DNA from: JBQTHP01 sp052389755
Lineage (GTDB): Bacteria > Pseudomonadota > Gammaproteobacteria > Steroidobacterales > Steroidobacteraceae
DNA: 12,046 nt
NCBI GenBank assembly: GCA_052389755.1
Contig: JBQTHP010000251.1
Coordinates: forward strand, 1 to 12,046
Reading direction: 5' to 3'
Numbering within the stretch: position 1 is the stretch's first letter; the number at the start of each line of letters is the position of its first letter. The position numbers and the translations under genes were made by a program. Below, piece by piece: positions 6,986 to 12,046 of the stretch. The notes below the pieces were generated by a model. That model saw only the letters and a program-made list of their open reading frames with translations, made no database searches and was not told where the DNA came from.

Positions 6986-8329
6986 GTGATCCGCGAGGCG
7001 CCCAACGCAGCGCGTGCCACGAATCGCGACCTCGCCTGGCCGAGCCCGGCACGCTCCTGGTGGACCGTCGCGGTGCTGACGTTCGCGTACGTCATCTCGT
7101 TCGTCGATCGCACGCTCCTGAGCCTCCTGATCGAGCCGATCAAGGCTGACCTCGGGCTCATGGACACGCAGATCGGGCTCGTTCAGGGTCTCGCGTTCGG
7201 GCTCTTTTACGCTGCGATGGGCGTGCCGCTCGGCTGGCTTGCGGATCGCACGTCGCGCCGCCGGCTGATCGCGGTCGGCGCCGGGCTGTGGTGTGCGGCT
7301 ACGGCGTCGTGCGGTCTCGCTTCGACGTTCGTCCAGCTTTTCGTGGCGCGCATCGGCGTCGGCGTCGGCGAGGCCGCGCTCTCGCCTGCCGCGTTGTCGA
7401 TGATCAGCGACTCGTTTCCGAAGGAGCGGCGCGCGCTGCCCATCGGCGTGTACGCGGCCGCGGGTGCGGTCGGCGCCGGCCTTGCGCTCATCGTCGGCGG
7501 CACCGTGATCCAGCTCGTCGCGACACAGGACGCGCTCGCGCTGCCTGTCGTGGGCCAGGTCGCGCGCTGGCAGGCGGCGTTCATCCTCATCGGGGCCGGC
7601 GGGCTCGTGCTGCTGCCGCTGCTCGCGACCGTTCTGGAGCCCGCGCGGCGCAACGAATCCACGGTCGCCGCCGGCGAGACCCGCATCTACCGCTTCGTCC
7701 ATCAGCACGCGGACTTCATGGTGCGCCACTACGCAGCCGTGTCGATCTACTGCGTGGTGATCTACGCGACGCTGAGCTGGGTGCCTGCGCAGTTCATCCG
7801 TGTGTACGGTTGGACGCCAGGCGAGACCGGGTTCCGCTACGGCCTCGTGCTGCTCCTTTTCGGCGGTGCGGGCACCGTGCTCGGCTCGGTCGTTGCCGGC
7901 TGGCTCGGCAGGCGCGGCGTCGCGCACTCAGCGATCTGGGTTACCGCTGTCGGGATGATGGCCGCTGGGCCGCTGCTGGCGCAGGGCGGGCGGGCCGACG
8001 ATGGCTGGACGGCGCTCGCGTGGTACGCGCCAGGCCTGATGTTCATGACACTACCCGGCGGCACAGCGATCCAGGTGATCCAGGAGGCCGTACCGAACCG
8101 GCTGCGCGGGCAGGCGTCCGCGGTCTACTACCTGCTGATCAGCGTCGTCGGGCTCACGCTCGGGCCGCTGTCCGTCGGGCTGCTGACGGACTACGTGTAC
8201 CAGGATCCGCTGCGTATCGGCTCGGCGCTCGCGCTCGTCGCGATCGTCGTCGCTCCGGCCACCGGCCTGCTCGCGCTGACGACGCGCCGACCGTTCGCAC
8301 GGCTCGTCGGATCGCCGGCGCCGGCGTGA
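6986..8329 (+). CDS. MFS transporter, spinster-like family
   Basis: A 447-residue integral membrane protein with about 12 hydrophobic segments, the usual MFS size. The start of helix 1 carries AYVISFVDRTLLSLL. Between helices 2 and 3 is motif A, GWLADRTSRRRLIAVG (83-98), and helix 4 has ARIGVGVGEAALSPA. These features match bacterial spinster-like transporters, common beside genes for steroid, terpenoid and aromatic degradation. The GTG at 6986 immediately follows the upstream stop with no intervening base and no independent ribosome site, so translation is probably by coupled re-initiation. It likely carries the substrate of the flanking ligases or exports a product. Direction and substrate cannot be told from the sequence. 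Confidence 0.92.
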   Translation: MIREAPNAARATNRDLAWPSPARSWWTVAVLTFAYVISFVDRTLLSLLIEPIKADLGLMDTQIGLVQGLAFGLFYAAMGVPLGWLADRTSRRRLIAVGAGLWCAATASCGLASTFVQLFVARIGVGVGEAALSPAALSMISDSFPKERRALPIGVYAAAGAVGAGLALIVGGTVIQLVATQDALALPVVGQVARWQAAFILIGAGGLVLLPLLATVLEPARRNESTVAAGETRIYRFVHQHADFMVRHYAAVSIYCVVIYATLSWVPAQFIRVYGWTPGETGFRYGLVLLLFGGAGTVLGSVVAGWLGRRGVAHSAIWVTAVGMMAAGPLLAQGGRADDGWTALAWYAPGLMFMTLPGGTAIQVIQEAVPNRLRGQASAVYYLLISVVGLTLGPLSVGLLTDYVYQDPLRIGSALALVAIVVAPATGLLALTTRRPFARLVGSPAPA

Positions 8330-8382
8330 GCGACCGGCTGGCCGGCGCTCTTCATCGAGCGGCGTATCAGACGAGCCGCTCG
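8328..8382. terminator. Two hairpins between convergent MFS and ligase genes
   Basis: Hairpin one (8328-8350): GAGCG and CCGG pair with CCGG and CGCTC around a CTGG loop, with one bulged A. It begins at the MFS stop codon. Hairpin two (8356-8382): CGAGCGGC pairs perfectly with GCCGCTCG around an 11-nt loop, and runs into the last codons of the minus-strand ligase. Neither has a U-tract on either strand. They could act as bidirectional stop or RNA-end stabilising structures, but intrinsic termination is not shown. Confidence 0.35.
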
Positions 8383-9968
8383 CGCTTCAGCACGATGCCG
8401 GCGGCGGCGCGGTCCCAGGTGTCGGGCGTGACGCCCGCCTCGCGGAATGGGAACTTGCGCTGCTTGTTCGTCTCGGTCTTGGGGATCACGTCCACGACGC
8501 GCACGAAGCGCGGCACGGCGAAGTAGGGCAGCTGCGTCACGAGCCACGCGATCAGCGCTGCCGGATCGATCGCGACGCCGCGCGCCGGCACGATCACGAC
8601 CATCACTTCTTCCTCGGACTCGACCGGGATCCCGACCGCGATCACCTCGTCGACGCCTGGATAGCCGCGGACCGCGCCTTCGACTTCCATGGACGACACG
8701 TTTTCGCCGCGCCGGCGGATCGTGTCCTTGAGGCGATCGACGAAGAAATAGTTGCCGTGCGAGTCGCGGCGGAACAGATCGCCCGTGTGGAACCAGCCGT
8801 TGCGCCACGCGTGCGCCGTCGCCTCCGGCAGTCCGTCGTAGCCCGCGTTGAACACCCACGGCAGGTCGCTGCGCACGATGAGCTCGCCCGGCATGCCCTG
8901 TGGCACGTCGAGGTCGTGATCATTCACCAGCCGGCACTCGACACCGCTGCGCGCCCGGCCGCAGCCGCCGAAGACGCGCGAGTTCACCTCGCTCACGAGC
9001 GGCGCGGACACCTCGGTCATGTTGAAGCCGGTCAGCCATTCGATTCCGAACCGCTCGCCGAGCCGCACGGTCTGCTCGTCGATGGGGAACATCGTCACGC
9101 GCCGCAGCGGGTGGTCGCGATCGTCCGGCCGCGGCGGTGTCTTCATGAGGAACGCACCCATGATGCCGATGAGGCCGGCGGTAGTCGTGCAGTTGGCGCG
9201 CCGCACCTGCTGCCAGAAACGGTCCGTGCTGAAGCCGTCGACCAGATGAAACGAGCCCGAGCGCACGAGCGCGATCGCCACGGAACTCGTGCCGCCGACG
9301 TGAAACAGGGGCAGGTTCACGAGGATGCCTTCGCCCTCGCGCAGATACCCGTAGACGACGCACGCGGTCGTGTACAGCTGCAGATACGGGGACAGCACGC
9401 CTTTCGAAAGCCCCGTCGTTCCCGACGTGTAGATGATCGACTGCGTGTCCCACGGCTGCGGCTGTGCGGAGTCGTCGAATGTTTCGCCGTCGCCGCGCAG
9501 CACACTCTCGGAATCGCCGCCGACCGCGACCACGCGTGCAAGGTGCTCCAGCGTGAGTCCCTCCAGGCGCTCGACGAGCGCAGCGTGCGCGAGCATCAGC
9601 CGCGCGCGGCAGGCGTTCACGACGTGCGCCAGGGTTGCGCCGCGATACGCGGTGTTCAGCGGCACGAAGATCGCGCCGAGATAGTTGATCGCGAACCAGG
9701 CGCGGATCAGCGCCGGCCCGCTCGGCAGCCAGACGATGACACGGTCGCCCGCGCGCACGCCAAGCGCCTGCAGCGCCGCGGCGTGCGCGCGCACCTGCGC
9801 GCGGCATTCGGCCCAGCTCCACTCCGTGCCGTCTTCGAACAGCGCGATGCGGCGCTCTCCGATCCGCGCGGCGCGGTAGTCGAGGATCGCCTTCAGCACG
9901 CAGTCCTCGCGGCGCGGCAGCCGCGGGTCGAACCACGGCGGGTGGAAATCGGATGACGAGTCCGGCAC
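8367..9968 (-). CDS. CaiC-like AMP-forming acyl-CoA ligase
   Basis: A 533-residue adenylate-forming ligase resembling crotonobetaine/carnitine-CoA ligases and other class I acyl-CoA synthetases. Motifs in order: IIYTSGTTGLSKGVLSP (about 178-194), LPLFHVGGTSS, GFNMTEVSAPL (314-324), NGWFHTGDLFRRDSHGNY (Asp397), VDRLKDTIRRRGENVSSMEVE (Arg412, Lys414), and C-terminal KTETNKQRKF with probable catalytic Lys502. The usual Gly before that Lys is Asn here. The GTG start at 9968 is supported by AGGAGG five bases upstream. It is convergent with the MFS gene (37-nt gap) and divergent from the NTF2-like gene, so it is its own transcription unit. It belongs to a different ligase branch from the Fcs-like enzyme nearby, so the two probably activate different intermediates of one pathway (inference). 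Confidence 0.92.
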   Translation of the reverse strand: MPDSSSDFHPPWFDPRLPRREDCVLKAILDYRAARIGERRIALFEDGTEWSWAECRAQVRAHAAALQALGVRAGDRVIVWLPSGPALIRAWFAINYLGAIFVPLNTAYRGATLAHVVNACRARLMLAHAALVERLEGLTLEHLARVVAVGGDSESVLRGDGETFDDSAQPQPWDTQSIIYTSGTTGLSKGVLSPYLQLYTTACVVYGYLREGEGILVNLPLFHVGGTSSVAIALVRSGSFHLVDGFSTDRFWQQVRRANCTTTAGLIGIMGAFLMKTPPRPDDRDHPLRRVTMFPIDEQTVRLGERFGIEWLTGFNMTEVSAPLVSEVNSRVFGGCGRARSGVECRLVNDHDLDVPQGMPGELIVRSDLPWVFNAGYDGLPEATAHAWRNGWFHTGDLFRRDSHGNYFFVDRLKDTIRRRGENVSSMEVEGAVRGYPGVDEVIAVGIPVESEEEVMVVIVPARGVAIDPAALIAWLVTQLPYFAVPRFVRVVDVIPKTETNKQRKFPFREAGVTPDTWDRAAAGIVLKRERLV

Positions 9969-9973
9969 GCCTG

Positions 9974-9979
9974 CCTCCT
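9974..9979 (-). promoter_or_regulatory. Ribosome binding site for the CaiC-like ligase
   Basis: On the minus strand AGGAGG lies five bases before GTG (9968-9966). It supports this GTG as the true start, since no ATG occurs near the N-terminus of the protein. Confidence 0.75.
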
Positions 9980-10035
9980 GCCTTCGGTATCGTAGCGCAA
10001 GTGACTATGGGCGCATCGCGCCGGAAGGTGCATCG

Positions 10036-10560
10036 ATGGATCGTCGTTCGTTCGTGCAGGGGGCCGTGGGAGCGCCGCTCGCGCTCGGGGCTGGGGCGGT
10101 ATCGGCAGCGGCAGGCAAGCCCGAGGCGTCCGCGTTCGATCAGTATGCGTCGTTCCTCGAGCTCATCCGTGCCTGGAAGCGCCGCGACCTCGATGGCGTG
10201 CTCGCGAAACTGGCCGATGACATCGTGTGGTACGCCCGCGTGGGTGCTGCGCCGGTCGTCGGCAAGGCTGCCGTCCGCAAGGCGCTCGAGTCGATAGGGT
10301 CGAAGCGCAAGCAGGAGAACTGGCGAATCTGTCACCATGCGGTGAGCAGCGAGCGGCTGTTCGTCGAGGGCGTCGACGACTACATCGACGACCAGGGGCG
10401 GCGGGTCGCGGTGCCTTACGCAGGCGTGACGGAGTATCGCGACCGGCTGATCATCGGCTGGCGCGACTATTTCGACATCGCCACGCTCGAGCGGCAGAAG
10501 GCCGGCGGGCCGATTCCGGACGTGATCGAACCGCTGATCTCGCGCAGCGGGGAGCCGTAG
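10036..10560 (+). CDS. Tat-exported NTF2/limonene-epoxide-hydrolase-like protein
   Basis: A 174-residue protein. It starts MDRRSFVQGAVGAPLALG, a twin-arginine export signal (Arg3-Arg4-Ser-Phe) followed by a mildly hydrophobic stretch and possible cleavage after VSA. The rest is one small alpha+beta cone of the NTF2/SnoaL type, close to limonene-1,2-epoxide hydrolase: FLELIRAWKRRDLDGVLAKL, then DDIVWYA, GKAAVRKAL, and the late VTEYRDRLIIGWRDYFDIATLE. In that enzyme catalysis uses an Arg-x-Asp pair and a second Asp. Here the ERVD-type segment reads EGVD, so the Arg seems replaced, while the WRDYFD Asp is kept. It may bind a small hydrophobic ligand or have changed chemistry. GGAAGG seven bases before the ATG supports the start. 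It is divergent from the CaiC-like ligase (67-nt gap). Confidence 0.85.
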   Translation: MDRRSFVQGAVGAPLALGAGAVSAAAGKPEASAFDQYASFLELIRAWKRRDLDGVLAKLADDIVWYARVGAAPVVGKAAVRKALESIGSKRKQENWRICHHAVSSERLFVEGVDDYIDDQGRRVAVPYAGVTEYRDRLIIGWRDYFDIATLERQKAGGPIPDVIEPLISRSGEP

Positions 10561-10664
10561 ACGCGTCTTAGACCGAAGTTCCCGTGCGCATTTGATTGGT
10601 TCGTAGTCAGCAGGCGGCGGATTTTCCAGTGTTTCGTGCGTTTCTGTAGACCTTTTTGCGCGCT

Positions 10665-10694
10665 CACATGTAGTCACTAAATAATTGACATGTG
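10665..10694. repeat. Inverted repeat over the -35 of the transposase promoter
   Basis: CACATGT (10665-10671) and ACATGTG (10688-10694) are perfect reverse complements, extended inward by GTCA/TGAC with a two-base offset. The AT-rich centre is CTAAATAA. The right arm overlaps TTGACA. It could be an operator or part of the IS end. The matching right end of the element is outside the window. Confidence 0.45.
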
Positions 10695-10713
10695 CAGGCG
10701 AAGTGTCTATGTT
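10685..10713 (+). promoter_or_regulatory. Putative transposase promoter
   Basis: A perfect TTGACA (10685-10690), a 17-bp spacer and TATGTT (10708-10713, four of six). Transcription would begin near 10720, almost exactly at the ATG at 10721. The ATG at 10709 lies inside the -10. If the promoter is real, the message would be leaderless from 10721. Confidence 0.5.
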
Positions 10714-12046
10714 TGCAGGCATGTCGCAGCGTGGCGGTGCGGTTCACGTCGTCACCACACGGCGCCGCTATAAGGGCCGTGTGTACGCCACGCATCTGCT
10801 TCGTCGCAGTTATCGCGAGGGCGAGCAGGTCAAGAACGAAACCCTCGGCAATCTCTCCCATCTTCCCGAGCCGCTCATTGAGTTGATCCGCCGCGCGTTG
10901 CGCGGTGAGGCGTTCGCCGCCGTCGGGGAGCGCCTGGAGATCGTGCGCTCGAAGCCGCGCACGGGCACGTGCAGGCGGTGCGCCTGGCCATGCAACGGCT
11001 GGGCTTTGAGTCTCTGATTGCCGCGCGTGCCAGTGCCGAGCGCGATCGGGTGTGCGCGATGGTGGCGGCGCGAGTGCTCGCGCCGCACACGAAACTGGCG
11101 ACCACGCGCTGGTGGGGCACGACGACGCTCGCGCAGGAGTACGGGGTTGAGGAGGCTGACGAGGACGATTTGTATGCCGCGATGGATTGGCTGCTCGAGC
11201 ATCAGGAGCTCATCGAGCGCAAGCTCGCCGCACGGCATTTGAGCGAGGGGGCGCTGGCGTTGTATGACCTGAGCTCGAGCTACTTCGAAGGCACGCACTG
11301 TCCGCTGGGGAAGATCGGCCACAACCGCGACGGCAAAAAGAACAAGCTGCAGGTCAACTACGGGCTGTTGACGACACGGGCGGGTTGTCCGGTGGCGGTC
11401 TCGGTCTACGAAGGCAACACCGGCGATGCGAAGACGCTGATGCCCCAGGTGGCGAAGCTGCGCGAGGAATTTGGACTTGAGCGGCTGGTGCTCGTAGGCG
11501 ACCGGGGCATGATCTCGCACAGCGCGATACAGGAGCTGCGCGAGATCGAGGGGCTCGCCTGGATCACGGCACTCAAGAGCACGCAGATCCGCTCGCTGGT
11601 GGAAAGCGAAGCGCTGCAGCTGGGGTTGTTCGATGAGCGCAATCTGTTCGAGCTCACCCACGCCGACTATCCGGGCGAGCGGCTGATTGCCTGTCGCAAT
11701 CCGGAGTTGGCGAAGCTGCGCGGGCACAAGCGCGTCGCGCTGTTGGAAGCGACCCAGAAGGAGCTGGAGAAAGTCCGCGCGCGCGTCGCGCGCGGTGGAC
11801 TCAAGGGGCAAGCGGCCATCGGCGTTCGGGTCGGCCGCGTACTCAACAAGTACAAAGTCGGCAAGCACTTCGCGCTCGAGATCACCGAGAAGCGCTTCGA
11901 CTTGCGTCTGCTGGACGATCAGATCGCCGCGGAAGCGGCGCTCGATGGCATCTATGTGATCCGCACCGGCGTGCCCAAGAAGCAGATGTCAGCGGCCGAT
12001 GCCGTCAGAAACTACAAGGCGCTCGCTCAGGTCGAGCGCGCCTTCC
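10709..12046 (+). pseudogene. IS1634-family DDE transposase, frameshifted and cut by the window edge
   Basis: The N-terminal frame runs from ATG 10709 (or 10721) through TTRRRYKGRVYATHLLRRSY and ETLGNLSHLPEPLIELIRR to VRSKP, then reads nonsense to a stop at 11015-11017. Family-like sequence resumes in another frame at 10960 (HGHVQAVRLAMQRLG) and stays open for 362 codons to the window end. The junction is CCGCGCAC. An extra CG there, or a -1 shift, would explain it. The downstream frame is shut upstream by TGA at 10906-10908. The catalytic acids fit DDE: Asp in YDLSSSYFEG (11266-11268), Asp in VGDRGMIS (11500-11502), and probably Glu in YKALAQVERAF (12034-12036). NKLQVNYGLLTTRAGCPVAV and VYEGNTGDAKTL are strongly IS1634/IS4-like. 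The protein would continue past 12046. I see no classic slippery sequence at the junction, so decay or a read error is more likely than programmed frameshifting. Confidence 0.85.

Larger units (their letters stand above)
10650..12046 (+). mobile_element. Partial IS1634-like insertion sequence (left end and most of transposase)
   Basis: The element is called from its transposase (below) and the AT-richer, repeat-containing stretch before it, which differs from the GC-rich genes upstream. The left boundary is not fixed. It lies between the stop at 10560 and about 10665, and the position given is approximate. The right terminal inverted repeat and any target duplication are beyond the window, so they cannot be checked. 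No passenger gene is visible. Confidence 0.65.

Noticed and set aside
6410..7927. 505-codon minus-strand open frame opposite the SDR and MFS genes
   Set aside because: The composition is Arg/His/Asp/Ala-rich with no recognisable domain, and it is antisense to two clear genes. It is a typical GC-rich shadow frame.
8757..9956. 399-codon plus-strand open frame opposite the CaiC-like ligase
   Set aside because: It is a shadow of a gene with intact catalytic motifs, with no start signal or domain of its own.
10559..10568. Palindrome AGACGCGTCT at the stop of the NTF2-like gene
   Set aside because: It is ten bases with no loop and no U-tract, too short to call a terminator and within chance expectation.
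8920..10722. 600-codon minus-strand open frame across the CaiC-like ligase and the NTF2-like gene
   Set aside because: It runs in a different frame of the same strand as the ligase and antisense to the NTF2-like gene. The protein is low-complexity and Arg/Ala-rich with no motif.
10810..11868. 352-codon minus-strand open frame opposite the transposase
   Set aside because: It is antisense to a region where the plus strand encodes IS1634-like catalytic motifs. The protein is Gln/Arg/Leu-rich and unrecognisable.

Overview
This GC-rich window reads as chromosomal DNA of a free-living bacterium, most likely a proteobacterium. The reasons are dense coding, frequent GTG starts, a LytS/LytTR-type two-component pair, spinster-like MFS and CoA-ligase genes typical of soil degraders, and clear sigma-70-like promoters. 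I cannot name the organism from sequence alone. No rRNA, tRNA, CRISPR array or replication origin was seen.

Layout. At the left edge (1-118, minus) is the start of a gene for a membrane-anchored protein, divergent from a two-component system: a LytS-type histidine kinase (149-1381) whose stop overlaps the start of its LytTR response regulator (1378-2163). A 226-bp convergent gap follows. Next comes a minus-strand operon, read right to left: a feruloyl-CoA synthase-like ligase (5940-4090), a short-chain dehydrogenase (4078-3320) and a regulator with two HxlR domains (3316-2390). The junctions are only 11 and 3 nt. It diverges from a plus-strand pair, a DHRS12-like SDR (6017-6985) and a spinster-like MFS transporter (6986-8329), which abut with no gap. 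The two operons appear to share a compact divergent promoter whose two -10 elements overlap. Convergent to the transporter is a second, CaiC-like acyl-CoA ligase (9968-8367). A Tat-exported NTF2/limonene-epoxide-hydrolase-like protein (10036-10560) is divergent from it. The right end is a partial IS1634-like insertion sequence. Its transposase is frameshifted near 10958 and runs off the window.

How it may fit together (inference). Two CoA ligases of different subfamilies, two SDRs, one transporter, one secreted small epoxide-hydrolase-fold protein and one local HxlR regulator make a plausible module for uptake, CoA activation and oxidation/reduction of an organic acid (aromatic, terpenoid or alicyclic). 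The hydratase/lyase and aldehyde dehydrogenase that normally accompany feruloyl-CoA synthase in ferulate catabolism are absent here, so the substrate is open. The tandem HxlR protein, co-transcribed with the ligase, is the natural candidate regulator of the shared promoter. The LytS/LytTR pair is probably a separate unit, possibly controlling the divergent membrane-protein gene. The IS element is a later arrival at the edge of the module.
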